Below, in pieces: positions 33,792 to 42,624 of a stretch of DNA of 64,000 nt. Numbering within the stretch: the first letter of the stretch is position 1; every line of letters begins with the position of its first letter. Both the position numbers and the translations under genes were made by a program. This DNA comes from Solobacterium sp. (GTDB taxonomy: Bacteria > Bacillota_I > Bacilli_A > Erysipelotrichales > Erysipelotrichaceae). The stretch is taken from the NCBI GenBank assembly GCA_017469885.1, contig JAFUFO010000036.1, positions 25,991-89,990 on the forward strand. Reading direction: 5' to 3'. The notes under the pieces were generated by a model. It worked only from the letters and a program-made list of their open reading frames with translations, ran no database searches and was not told the DNA's origin.

Positions 33792-36700
33792 TCAGCCTTC
33801 CTGAATCTTAGCCTTGTTAATGAGCTTGGTGTAGCGTGTCTTCGCATCAGACAGTGTCTTAGCGAAAGCAGCTTCCGCAGCTTCCTGACCCTTGAGCTTC
33901 GGCAGGTTGAAGTAACGAGCCTCGTTCATGAGGAAGTCATGGAACTTATCCCAGTTCGGCTCCTTGGAGTCGATCTGGAGCGGTTTCTCAAGACGCGGGT
34001 CATAACGGTACAGTGTGACGTAGCCGCATTCAACAGCTGCCTTCTGTACGAGCGGTGCCTTGATGAGGCCGCCCTTGATACCCTGCTCAGCGCACGGGCA
34101 GTATGCGATGACGATGGAAGGTCCGTCGTAGCTTTCCGCTTCCTTCAGAGCCTTGATTGTCTGCATCTGGTTTGCGCCCATGGATACGGATGCGACATAG
34201 CAGTGACCGTATTCCATAACGATCTGACCGAGATCCTTCTTGGCGAGTGCCTTACCGCCTGCGGCGAACTTCGCGATGGAAGCAGCCTGCGAGGACTTGG
34301 AGGACTGTCCGCCGGTGTTGGAATAAACTTCGGTATCGAGAACGAGAACGTTGACATTCAGGTTGTTAGCCATGACATGATCAAGTCCGCCGTAGCCGAT
34401 ATCATAAGCCCAGCCGTCGCCGCCGACGATCCATACGGACTTGCCGACGAGGTCGCGCTCCATCTCGAGAAGGACTTTGACTTCCTCGACCTTGGAATCC
34501 TTGAGATCCTTGACGAGTTTGTCCTTGATTGCACGCTGTGCATCACGGTCATCCTTCGCAGCGATGTAAGCTTCGAAGTCTGCCTTGAGTTCCGGTTCAA
34601 CCTTGTCCATGTTGTCTTCCATGGTCTTGAGGATCTTGGAAGCCTTGAAGGACTGAGCGATTGCCATACCGAAGCCATACTCAGCGTTGTCTTCGAACAG
34701 GGAGTTCGCCCATGCGACACCATTGTTGTCCTTGTCGGTAACGAACGGTGTGGACGGTGTGGACGAGCAGTAGATCATGGTGCATCCGGTAGCGTTGGCA
34801 ACGAGCATGTCCTTACCGAACAGCTGCGATGTCAGACGGTAGTACGGAGCTTCTCCGCATCCCGGGCAGCATCCGGATACTTCGAAGTACGGCATCATCA
34901 GAGATACGCCAGCTTCGGTATTCGGGTTGCCGTACTGCGGCTTGTACTCAGTTTCCTTGTACAGGTAATCAGCGACCTTGTCCTGGCTGAGCTGAGTGTT
35001 GACTTCCTGAGCTGTGAGAGCCTTTGCCGGGCAGACTGTGATACATACGCCGCAGCCTACGCAGTTCATCGGGGACAGCTGGATGCGGTACTTGAGACCT
35101 GCTTCCTTAGCGCCCTTGTATGCAGGAGTCGGATCCTTGACGGACCATTCAGCACCTTCCTTGGCAGCGATTGCGGAAGCGTTTGCCTCCTCTTCCGGTG
35201 TCAGAAGGAACGGACGGATGGTTGCGTGCGGGCACGCGAATGCGCACTTGCCGCACTCGACACACTTCGCGGAATCCCATGCAGGAACCTGCGCAGCGAT
35301 GTTTCTCTTTTCACGGAATGCAACATTCTCAGGAATGGATCCATCGAGAACGCCGTACTTCATGAAGCTGGAAACCGGCATGTCATAACCTTCGAGAGCG
35401 TTGATTCTCTGGAGGTTGTTGTCAAAGTATTCATCACCGGTCTTTGTGATGAGGCTCTTGTCATAAGTGAGGTCAGCCCACTCCGGCTTGACAGCTACTT
35501 CAACAAGACCTGTGGAACCTGCGTCGATCGCAGCGATGTTCGCATTGACGACATCCTCACCCTTACGAGCGTAAGTGTGACGTGCAGAATCCTTCATGAG
35601 TTCGAGGGACTTCTCGAACGGCATGATCTGCGGGTTCAGCTTGAAGAATGCGGACTGCAGGATCGTGTTGGTATGACGGCCCATGTGGCATTCCATCGCA
35701 AGCTTGTTCGCATTGATGATGTAGAACTTCGCGTTCTTCTTCGCAAGTCCTGCCAGCATCCGGTTCGGCAGATGGTTTTCGATTTCCTCAGCCGGGAATG
35801 TGGTGTTCAGAAGGAATGTTCCGCCTTCCTTCAGGTTGCGGACCATATCGAACTTGAAGCAGTAGCTCTCGAGCGAGCAGGAGATGAAGTCTGCCTTGTC
35901 GATATAGTACGGGCTGTGGATCGGGCTCTTTCCGAAACGCAGATGGCTGCGGGTTACGCCGCCGGCCTTCTTGGAGTCGTATGCGAAGTAAGCCTGGGAA
36001 TAGAGATCGGTGTTGTTACCGATGATCTTAACTGTGCTCTTGTTCGCACCGACGGTACCGTCGGAACCGAGACCATAGAACAGGCAGCTTGTGTAGTCAG
36101 CGTCAACAGTGATGTCAACCGGTGCAAGGGACAGGTGTGTAACATCATCATCGATACCGATGGTGAACTCTTCTTTCGGATCATCCTTCTTGAGTTCTTC
36201 GTAAACTGCATTGATGTGAGACGGGTTGGTATCCTTGGAGGACAGACCGTAACGGCCGCCAATGATTGTGAGATCCTTGTGCTTGCGGAGTGCATAGCAT
36301 ACATCAAGGAACAGCGGTTCACGAGAGCCCTGCTCTTTTGCACGGTCAAGTACAGCAATCTTCTTGACGCTTGCCGGAAGAACAGCTTCGAGATACTTCT
36401 CGGAGAACGGACGGTACAGATAAACCTTGATGAGACCGACCTTTTCGCCGCGTGCTACGAGTGTGTTGATTGTCTCTGTGATAGTGTCTGTGACAGAACC
36501 CATTGCGATGATGATGCGCTCTGCATCCGGTGCGCCTACATAGGTGAACGGTGCATAGTTTCTTCCGGTGTGATCGGAGATCGCCTTGAAGTACTTGGCA
36601 GCGATATCAGGAACTGCAGCGAAGTGCTCGTTCTGTGCTTCCGCAGCCTGGAAGTAGATATCGTCGTTCTGGGAACCGCCGCGAGTGATTGCATTTCCGT

Positions 36701-37340
36701 GCGGGTTGAGTGCTCTTGCGCGGAATGCTTCAACCTTCTCCATCGGGAGCAGGCTCTTGAGGAAGTCATAATCCATGACCTCGATCTTGTCGATTTCATG
36801 AGATGTACGGAAACCGTCGAAGAAGTGCATGACAGGAACAGAACCGTCAATCGCGATCAGGTGTGCAGCACCTGCGAGATCCATACAGTCCTGAACGCTG
36901 TGAGAGCACATCATGACGATACCGGTCTGACGGCACGCGTAAACATCCTGGTGATCACCGAAGATCGAAAGTGTGTGAGTTGCAAGTGATCTTGCCGCAA
37001 CATGTACAACGCCCGGGAGCAGTTCGCCCTTGAACTTGTACAGGTTCGGGATCATCAGAAGAAGGCCCTGGGAAGCGGTGAATGTAGCTGCGAGAGCTCC
37101 GCCCTGCAGTGCGCCGTGAACAGCACCTGCAGCGCCGCCTTCTGCCTGCATTTCAACGACCTTGACTTTGTCGCCGAATACGTTGGTACGGCCGGCTGTT
37201 GCCCAGTCGTCAACGTTCTCTGCCATCGGGGATGACGGAGTGATCGGATAGATGCCGGCTACTTCGGTAAACGCATATGCTGAATGCGCTGTAGCGGTAT
37301 TTCCATCCATTGCTTGGAAAACCTTTTTTTCTTGACTCAT
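33792..37340 (-). CDS. nifJ: Pyruvate:ferredoxin (flavodoxin) oxidoreductase
   Basis: Oxidises pyruvate to acetyl-CoA and CO2, reducing ferredoxin or flavodoxin. The 1182-residue one-chain enzyme starts with the pyrimidine domain (MDGNTATAHSAYAFTEVAGIYPITPSSPMAE), has two [4Fe-4S] motifs (CVECGKCAFACPHA, CVGCGVCITVCPAKA), and a C-terminal thiamine diphosphate domain with SGCCPGCGEAPYYRL, GDGWAYDIGYGGLDH and LDTEVYSNTGGQSSKSS. An AGGAGG site precedes the ATG. It marks an anaerobic metabolism. A very long open frame on the opposite strand is a codon-bias shadow. Confidence 0.97.
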   Translation of the reverse strand: MSQEKKVFQAMDGNTATAHSAYAFTEVAGIYPITPSSPMAENVDDWATAGRTNVFGDKVKVVEMQAEGGAAGAVHGALQGGALAATFTASQGLLLMIPNLYKFKGELLPGVVHVAARSLATHTLSIFGDHQDVYACRQTGIVMMCSHSVQDCMDLAGAAHLIAIDGSVPVMHFFDGFRTSHEIDKIEVMDYDFLKSLLPMEKVEAFRARALNPHGNAITRGGSQNDDIYFQAAEAQNEHFAAVPDIAAKYFKAISDHTGRNYAPFTYVGAPDAERIIIAMGSVTDTITETINTLVARGEKVGLIKVYLYRPFSEKYLEAVLPASVKKIAVLDRAKEQGSREPLFLDVCYALRKHKDLTIIGGRYGLSSKDTNPSHINAVYEELKKDDPKEEFTIGIDDDVTHLSLAPVDITVDADYTSCLFYGLGSDGTVGANKSTVKIIGNNTDLYSQAYFAYDSKKAGGVTRSHLRFGKSPIHSPYYIDKADFISCSLESYCFKFDMVRNLKEGGTFLLNTTFPAEEIENHLPNRMLAGLAKKNAKFYIINANKLAMECHMGRHTNTILQSAFFKLNPQIMPFEKSLELMKDSARHTYARKGEDVVNANIAAIDAGSTGLVEVAVKPEWADLTYDKSLITKTGDEYFDNNLQRINALEGYDMPVSSFMKYGVLDGSIPENVAFREKRNIAAQVPAWDSAKCVECGKCAFACPHATIRPFLLTPEEEANASAIAAKEGAEWSVKDPTPAYKGAKEAGLKYRIQLSPMNCVGCGVCITVCPAKALTAQEVNTQLSQDKVADYLYKETEYKPQYGNPNTEAGVSLMMPYFEVSGCCPGCGEAPYYRLTSQLFGKDMLVANATGCTMIYCSSTPSTPFVTDKDNNGVAWANSLFEDNAEYGFGMAIAQSFKASKILKTMEDNMDKVEPELKADFEAYIAAKDDRDAQRAIKDKLVKDLKDSKVEEVKVLLEMERDLVGKSVWIVGGDGWAYDIGYGGLDHVMANNLNVNVLVLDTEVYSNTGGQSSKSSQAASIAKFAAGGKALAKKDLGQIVMEYGHCYVASVSMGANQMQTIKALKEAESYDGPSIVIAYCPCAEQGIKGGLIKAPLVQKAAVECGYVTLYRYDPRLEKPLQIDSKEPNWDKFHDFLMNEARYFNLPKLKGQEAAEAAFAKTLSDAKTRYTKLINKAKIQEG

Positions 37341-37366
37341 ATGTCCTCCTGTATTTCTACGGGCTA

Positions 37367-37394
37367 ATTATAAAACAAATGTAAGCGTTTTTCT
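37367..37394 (-). promoter_or_regulatory. PFOR promoter with cre-like site
   Basis: Minus-strand -10 TATAAT (37367-37372) with TGTAAGCGTTTTTC (37380-37393, read on plus) 7 bp upstream. The latter matches the core of the CcpA cre consensus (TGTAAGCG, then WW) but deviates in the last two bases. No good -35 is seen. The arrangement resembles that at pta. Confidence 0.5.
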
Positions 37395-37422
37395 CACCGG
37401 ATTTCCGGTTTACAAAAGTTTA

Positions 37423-37448
37423 CAAAAAACCGGGCTGTTCACCCGGCT
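37423..37448 (-). terminator. yneF terminator
   Basis: On minus GCCGGG, a 7-nt loop TGAACAG, CCCGG, then TTTTTTG. It lies directly after the yneF stop. Confidence 0.75.
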
Positions 37449-37453
37449 TCCTG

Positions 37454-37669
37454 TCAGTTTTGACCCATGGATTTCATGACTGCCTTGATCTGCGCTTCGC
37501 TCGGCTTTCTTCCCATCTGCATGAACATCGCGCGGATCTGCTTTTCCGTAATCGGAGGATTTTCCTTCAGCTGTTTTTCAAATGCTCTGCGCGTGAAATA
37601 GAAGCTGATTGCGGCTCCGACTACGCCGCCCAGTACGAACCACAGCAGAGATGACCAGAATTCTGTCAT
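37454..37669 (-). CDS. yneF: YneF family membrane protein (UPF0154)
   Basis: A 71-residue protein with one N-terminal membrane segment (SSLLWFVLGGVVGAAISFYFTRR) and the family's conserved tail: NPPITEKQIRAMFMQMGRKPSEAQIKAVMKSM. The function is unknown; the family is widespread in Bacillota. It has a GGGAGG ribosome site and its own terminator. Confidence 0.92.
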   Translation of the reverse strand: MTEFWSSLLWFVLGGVVGAAISFYFTRRAFEKQLKENPPITEKQIRAMFMQMGRKPSEAQIKAVMKSMGQN

Positions 37670-37729
37670 AGTAATTAACCTCCCAGTTTTTAATCAATTC
37701 CGATGAGGCTATTATAGACGCTCATTTAT

Positions 37730-37769
37730 TTGAATTCAATGAAACAATCTTTGTTATAATCACGCTATG
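37730..37769 (+). promoter_or_regulatory. Extended -10 promoter abutting the dacF start codon
   Basis: TGTTATAAT (37752-37760) is an extended -10 element. The ATG at 37767 begins 6 bp after it, where transcription should start, and no Shine-Dalgarno sequence is present. TTGAAT (37730-37735) is a -35 candidate with a long 19-bp spacer. Confidence 0.6.
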
Positions 37770-39098
37770 CGATTACGACAGCTGTTAATAGTTTCCGCGG
37801 TGCTTCTCGGCAGTATGATCCGTCCGGTTCATGGCGAAGAGATGCCCTATCAGGAGGAAAATCATCCTCCCATCACCAGCGGGTATTTATATCTTGAAGA
37901 TGTTTCCAACGGACAGGTGCTCTGGACCGTCGAGGGGGATACCCGGATCTACCCTGCCTCCATGACGAAAGTCATGGCCGGGCTGATTCTGATTGAAAAC
38001 AGTCCCGATCTGGACCGGCGCATCCTCATTACCGATGACATGTGGGCCGGGCTGATCGAAGCCAACGCCTCCGTCGCCGGTTTCTGGCCCGGGGATGAAC
38101 CGACCGTCCGGGACCTTCTGTACGGCGTCCTTGTCCCAAGCGGTGCGGATGCGGACAATGCCCTGGCCATCACCCTGCTTGGCGGAACGGATGAACTGGT
38201 CCGGCGCATGAATGAACGTGCGCAGGAATTCGGCATGACCGGAACCCATTTCACCAACTGTACCGGTCTGCACGATCCGGATCATTATTCCACCGTGCAC
38301 GATATCACGATTCTGATGGAACATGCCCTGCAGAATCCGCTCTTCTGTGAAATCATCAACGCAAGAGAATATACAACCGGACCGCTGGCCTCCGCACCGG
38401 ACGGTCTTACGATGACATCCACCAGCTGGCCGATCATTAATGACGGCACTGAAACATTCCAGATTCCCGGCTATCTCGGCGGAAAGACCGGCTTCACCAA
38501 CCCTGCCGGCCGCTGCCTCACCTCCCACGCGGAATTCAACGGCATGCACCTGATTCTGACGACAGCTCATTCCGATGGGATCGGCCATATCGCGGATGCC
38601 GCATCGGTCTATTCCTGGATGGCAGAACATTACGAACGGAAAACGCTTGCCTCCGCCGGTACACACCTGACGGACGTTCAGGTTATTGATACCCTTCCGA
38701 ATGTCACCTTTGAAGCCACGGTACCGGAAACCGTCGAACTGGATGTTCCGATCGACGCAGAGATTGAACTCATCTCAACTGTCCCTGACAGTATCCAGGC
38801 TCCTCTCACCGCCGGCGATCAGATCGGCACCGTACAGATTACCGTCAATGGACAGACGGTCCATGAAAGCACAGTATACGCACCGGTTGATGCGGAATAC
38901 AGCCAGCTCGCACATATGATCAATGCAGTAAAGGCATTCCATGCGGCGCATCCTGCCCTCTTCTGGATTCTCATCATCCTTGGCGTTCTCCTTGTAATCA
39001 TCCTGATCCTGCGGATCCGGCTCCGCATCCGACGCGCACGGCGCAGAGCCCGCCGCCGGGCAAAATTGAATACCCAAAGAAAAACAGGCCGCTCATAA
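37767..39098 (+). CDS. dacF: Serine-type D-alanyl-D-alanine carboxypeptidase
   Basis: Trims the terminal D-Ala from peptidoglycan stem peptides. The 443-residue protein has a signal peptide, the nucleophile motif PASMTK (about 63-68), the SxN-type motif as SGADAD (where the usual Asn is Ala), and KTGFTNPAG. A PBP5-C-like beta domain follows, then a C-terminal membrane helix (FWILIILGVLLVIILILRI) and a very basic tail. The anchor is a transmembrane segment rather than the amphipathic helix of classical PBP5. The symbol is a best guess within the DacA/DacF family. Confidence 0.9.
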   Translation: MRLRQLLIVSAVLLGSMIRPVHGEEMPYQEENHPPITSGYLYLEDVSNGQVLWTVEGDTRIYPASMTKVMAGLILIENSPDLDRRILITDDMWAGLIEANASVAGFWPGDEPTVRDLLYGVLVPSGADADNALAITLLGGTDELVRRMNERAQEFGMTGTHFTNCTGLHDPDHYSTVHDITILMEHALQNPLFCEIINAREYTTGPLASAPDGLTMTSTSWPIINDGTETFQIPGYLGGKTGFTNPAGRCLTSHAEFNGMHLILTTAHSDGIGHIADAASVYSWMAEHYERKTLASAGTHLTDVQVIDTLPNVTFEATVPETVELDVPIDAEIELISTVPDSIQAPLTAGDQIGTVQITVNGQTVHESTVYAPVDAEYSQLAHMINAVKAFHAAHPALFWILIILGVLLVIILILRIRLRIRRARRRARRRAKLNTQRKTGRS

Positions 39099-39108
39099 TT
39101 GAGCGGTC
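39079..39108 (-). terminator. Terminator of the 6S-like RNA, overlapping the dacF end
   Basis: GGCCGCTCA (39087-39095) pairs with TGAGCGGTC (39100-39108) around TAAT. Read on minus it is followed by TGTTTTTCTTT, a strong terminator; on plus the downstream tract CTGCTTATTTT is weaker but may also serve dacF, whose stop lies in the loop. Confidence 0.8.
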
Positions 39109-39276
39109 TGCTTATTTTCTCTAAGGTGCCAGAAGGGGTGATATGTTCCCTCTTATGTAGAGGTGGGCATTCTTATCCATCCGCCGGGATTCCCGGCCGT
39201 ACCGGGCATTCACACCTGGATGTCTAGTCAGAATTCCCTATATCAATGTGTTGGAAAAATATGTGGTCCTTCCGGC
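39080..39276 (-). ncRNA. ssrS: Probable 6S RNA
   Basis: Between aspS and dacF a minus-strand RNA of about 190 nt is predicted, with its own promoter and terminator. Its ends pair: CGCCGGAAGG near the 5' end with CCTTCTGGCA (39125-39136 with 39268-39279). Inside, TGATAT pairs with ATATCA across an open region, the 3' side of the bubble has the hairpin CCTCT/AGAGG (39149-39163), and the tip is a CATCC/GGATG stem with CCCGG hairpins. This is the 6S layout, and Bacillus 6S-1 also lies just after aspS. The structure is seen; the identity is inferred. Confidence 0.62.
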
Positions 39277-39282
39277 GCCTTC

Positions 39283-39311
39283 AATATAACAAAGCAAATA
39301 ATCACTGTACA
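39283..39311 (-). promoter_or_regulatory. Promoter of the 6S-like RNA
   Basis: -35 TGTACA (39306-39311), 17 bp, -10 TATATT (39283-39288) on minus, just beyond the aspS stop. It predicts a transcript start near 39276, at the base of the closing stem. On plus, ACAGTC...GACTGT followed by TTTTTT overlaps this site and may be a back-up terminator for transcripts from dacF. Confidence 0.6.
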
Positions 39312-39320
39312 GTCTTGACA

Positions 39321-41081
39321 TTACGACTGTTTTTTCTTATCATCCCTCACCTGAATGCCGAGTACATCAAGCTGTGCATCATCAACATAGTTCGGGCTTT
39401 CGCTCATGAGATCGAGCGAGCTGTTTGTGGTCGGGAATGCGACTACATCACGGATGTTTTCCGTATCCGCCAGCACCATGGTCAGACGCTCGAGGCCGAT
39501 ACCGACTCCTCCGTGGGGAGGTGTTCCGTAACGGAATGCTTCGAGGAAGAAGCCAAACTTCTCCTTCGCCTGTTCCATCGTGAGACCGATTGCCTCAAAT
39601 ACCTTCTCCTGCAGATCCTGATCATGAATACGGATTGATCCGGAAAGCAGTTCATATCCATTCAGGACAAGGTCATATGCACGTGAGCTGCAGTGCTCAG
39701 GATCTGTGAACAGCTTGTCCACATCCTCTGCCTTCGGCGCAGTGAACGGATGATGTGCCGCTACCCAGCGGTTCTCTTCCTCACTGTATTCGAACATCGG
39801 GAAATCGGTAACCCACAGGAAACGATACTGGCTGTGGTCGATCAGGTTATGTTCATGTGCCACCCTGACACGCAGTGCACCGAGCGCGGTTCTTGCGATG
39901 GCAGGCTTGTCCGCAATGACAAATACGATGTCATTATCCTGCATGCCGAACTTCTCAATGACCGCTGCCTTTTCACTGTCGGAAAGCGGCTTTGCGATGG
40001 ATCCGGAGAGCGCTCCGTTTTCCATCTTCAGGTATGCAAGCGCCTTTGCCTTGAAGCCGGCCTTCAGGAATTCCTGCAGCTTGTCGAGTGTCTTGCGGCT
40101 GTACTGATCCGCAAGGCCTGCAAAGTGAACGGCGTCGATTTCTCCCCCGCTTTCCATAACGGAGCGGAATACCTGGAACTCGGTATGTTCAAACAGCGAT
40201 GTGATATCCGTAATCTGATTGCCGAAGCGAAGATCCGGTTTATCCGAACCGTAGCGCTTCATGCATTCCTCCCAGGTCAGACGCTCAAATGCCGGGAGCT
40301 CAATGTTCTTGAGTTCGGAGAAAATCGCACGCATCAGCTTTTCAACAACCGCAAAGACATCATCCTCTTCCACAAAGCTCATTTCGATATCGATCTGTGT
40401 GAATTCCGGCTGACGGTCTGCACGAAGGTCTTCATCACGGAAGCAGCGGGCAATCTGGAAATAGCGTTCCATGCCTGCAATCATAAGCAGCTGCTTATAG
40501 ATCTGCGGGCTCTGCGGCAGTGCCCAGAACCGGCCGTTGTAAATACGGGACGGAACCAGATAGTCACGTGCGCCTTCTGGTGTGGAACGGGCAAGGATCG
40601 GTGTGGAAACTTCCACGAATCCTTCCTCATCCAGAACCCGGCGGGCAATCATCTGAATCTTGTGACGCAGGATCAGGTTATCCTGAAGCGGTTTGCGGCG
40701 AAGATCGAGATACCGGTACTTCAGACGGACGTCTTCACTGGTATCGGTGTCATCCGCGATCGTGATCGGCGAGGTTTCCGCAGTGTTGACAATGTTGACT
40801 TCCTTTGCGAGCACTTCGATCTCACCGGTCGGAATTTTCGGGTTGGGATCCTTACGGATCTGTACTTCACCCGTTACCTGCAGAATGTACTCACTGCGCA
40901 CATCCTTCACTGCCTCGGAAATCGTCTCGTCAAAGACAATCTGGCAGATGCCGGAGCGGTCCCGCAGGTCAATGAAGACCAGTGAACCGAAATTACGGCG
41001 TTTTGCGACCCAGCCGACCAGTGTTACGGTTCTGCCGGCGTCTTCCTTTCGAAGTGTTCCGTTATGATCTGTTCGTTTCAT
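39321..41081 (-). CDS. aspS: Aspartyl-tRNA synthetase
   Basis: Charges tRNA-Asp. The 586-residue class II enzyme of bacterial type has an N-terminal OB domain (GRTVTLVGWVAKRRNFGSLVFIDLRDRSG), motif 2 (IARCFRDEDLRADRQPEFTQIDIE), the GAD insertion domain in the middle, and motif 3 (PPHGGVGIGLERLTMVL). The ATG overlaps the hisS stop by 4 bp, so both depend on the T-box upstream. Confidence 0.97.
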   Translation of the reverse strand: MKRTDHNGTLRKEDAGRTVTLVGWVAKRRNFGSLVFIDLRDRSGICQIVFDETISEAVKDVRSEYILQVTGEVQIRKDPNPKIPTGEIEVLAKEVNIVNTAETSPITIADDTDTSEDVRLKYRYLDLRRKPLQDNLILRHKIQMIARRVLDEEGFVEVSTPILARSTPEGARDYLVPSRIYNGRFWALPQSPQIYKQLLMIAGMERYFQIARCFRDEDLRADRQPEFTQIDIEMSFVEEDDVFAVVEKLMRAIFSELKNIELPAFERLTWEECMKRYGSDKPDLRFGNQITDITSLFEHTEFQVFRSVMESGGEIDAVHFAGLADQYSRKTLDKLQEFLKAGFKAKALAYLKMENGALSGSIAKPLSDSEKAAVIEKFGMQDNDIVFVIADKPAIARTALGALRVRVAHEHNLIDHSQYRFLWVTDFPMFEYSEEENRWVAAHHPFTAPKAEDVDKLFTDPEHCSSRAYDLVLNGYELLSGSIRIHDQDLQEKVFEAIGLTMEQAKEKFGFFLEAFRYGTPPHGGVGIGLERLTMVLADTENIRDVVAFPTTNSSLDLMSESPNYVDDAQLDVLGIQVRDDKKKQS

Positions 41082-42343
41082 TTCTTAATAATCCCCTTTA
41101 CTGTATTGACCAGCATATCGACCGCGACGGTCTGCTGGGTGTTGTCCAGTTTGTTCTTAACATTTACGGTTCCGTTCTGGAGTTCCGCCTCCCCGACGAT
41201 GACGATAACAGGCGCACCGCTGCGGTCCGCACTCTTGAACTGCGCTTTCATGGATCTTTGAAGCAGATTGACGTCAGTCACATAACCGGCATCACGCAGG
41301 GTCTTTCCAAGTGTCAGCGGAGCAGTGCCGACATTGCCGGCGCCCATGATGTAAACATCTGCGTTCCCGCTTTCCTCAGCCTTCCAGCCCTCTTCTTCAG
41401 CCAGCGCAATCAGACGCTCCAGACCGATCGCAAATCCCATGCCGGAAAGCTGCGGGCCGCCGAAATACTCGACGAGGTGGTCATAGCGTCCGCCGGCGAA
41501 GATCGTTGCCTGTGCACCACTGTCCGGACGTGTGCTCTTAACCTCAAATACGGTGTGCGTGTAGTAATCCAGGCCGCGTACCAGACGGTCATCGATCTCA
41601 TACGGAATGCCAAGTCCGTCCAGTGCCGCAAGCACCCGGTCAAAGTATTCCCGGCTTTCTGCATTCAGGTAGTCGCTGAGCCGCGGCGCATCCTTGAGAA
41701 CCGGATTGTCCGCATCGACCTTGCAGTCAAGAATGCGGAGCGGGTTCTGTTCCAGACGGCGCTTGCAGTCACCGCAGAGCGAATCGATGTGCGGTGTGAA
41801 ATAATCCTTCAGTGCCTGACGGTACGCAGCACGGGACTCATCGTCTCCAAGTGTATTAATGCATACCTTCACGGAGGAAATGCCCATCCGTTTTACGATA
41901 TCGATACCGAGCGCGATTGCTTCTGCATCGATTTCCGGCGATTTGGCACCGATCGATTCGATACCGAACTGCGTGAACTGACGCTGTCTTCCCTTCTGCG
42001 GACGCTCATGCCGGAACATCGGGCCAAGATAATAAAGCCGTGCCGGCAGTTCTGCGGCGCCGTAAAGCTTGTGCTGGTCAAACGAACGGATGACACCGGC
42101 GGTTCCTTCCGGGCGAAGCGTGTAGCTGTCATCGCCCATATTGAACGTGTACATCTCCTTGTTGACCATATCACTGGAATCATTTTCCCGTTTGAATACC
42201 GCGGTGCTTTCAAAGATCGGGGTCCGGATCTCCCGGAAGCGGTAAAGCCGGCAGACTTCCCGGATGAGTTCTTCGGTCTTCTGCCATTTTTCCGTTTCAC
42301 CCGGAAGGATGTCATAGGTCCCGCGCGGGGTCTGATAGTTCAT
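41078..42343 (-). CDS. hisS: Histidyl-tRNA synthetase
   Basis: Charges tRNA-His. The 421-residue class II enzyme starts MNYQTPRGTYDILPGE, with motif 1 region REIRTPIFESTAVFKREND, motif 2 YYLGPMFRHERPQKGRQRQFTQFGIE, the His-specific LVRGLDYYTHTVFEV (about 256-270), and GIGLERL-type motif 3 (GFAIGLERLI). The start at 42343 has AAGGAGG upstream; further upstream codons lie inside the T-box terminator. First gene of the hisS-aspS operon. Confidence 0.97.
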   Translation of the reverse strand: MNYQTPRGTYDILPGETEKWQKTEELIREVCRLYRFREIRTPIFESTAVFKRENDSSDMVNKEMYTFNMGDDSYTLRPEGTAGVIRSFDQHKLYGAAELPARLYYLGPMFRHERPQKGRQRQFTQFGIESIGAKSPEIDAEAIALGIDIVKRMGISSVKVCINTLGDDESRAAYRQALKDYFTPHIDSLCGDCKRRLEQNPLRILDCKVDADNPVLKDAPRLSDYLNAESREYFDRVLAALDGLGIPYEIDDRLVRGLDYYTHTVFEVKSTRPDSGAQATIFAGGRYDHLVEYFGGPQLSGMGFAIGLERLIALAEEEGWKAEESGNADVYIMGAGNVGTAPLTLGKTLRDAGYVTDVNLLQRSMKAQFKSADRSGAPVIVIVGEAELQNGTVNVKNKLDNTQQTVAVDMLVNTVKGIIKK

Positions 42344-42359
42344 ACTGTTCCTCCTTAAC

Positions 42360-42599
42360 AAAAGAAAAGCGTCCCATCCAAGGACGCATGCAATGCGTGG
42401 TGCCACCTCAGTTCATGACCGGTATGGTCATGCGCTCTGTTCCTTAACGCGGAATACGGAATTCCCTACTGCTTGGTTCAGGAATTCGTCTCGGAAGTGT
42501 CTTTTCTGCGTCTTTCAGCGCCGGCGCTCTCACCTGTCCGCCGTCTCTGTACAGGCTTCAAGCCCGCAGAATTTCTTCGTCATCAACACATGGATTATA
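42360..42599 (-). promoter_or_regulatory. T-box riboswitch upstream of hisS-aspS
   Basis: The minus-strand leader has a TATAAT -10 (42594-42599), a stem I region with AGAGA and GGTGAGAG elements, the T-box sequence GGTGGCACCACG (42396-42407), and a terminator GCGTCC/GGACGC (42369-42374 with 42382-42387) followed by TTTTCTTTT. Uncharged tRNA is known to stabilise an antiterminator in this class. The probable specifier stretch GACAC (42497-42501) contains both GAC (Asp) and CAC (His). Confidence 0.92.
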
Positions 42600-42624
42600 G
42601 CATTTCATCCGTCGAAAACAAGGA

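Noticed and set aside
33633..36989. A 1118-codon open frame on plus, opposite the PFOR gene
   Set aside because: It mirrors the PFOR coding frame, has no ribosome site and no recognisable domain. Strong codon bias in a long gene often opens the antisense frame.
39693..42358. Long plus-strand frames opposite aspS and hisS
   Set aside because: Antisense shadows of the synthetase genes; no motifs and no promoters.
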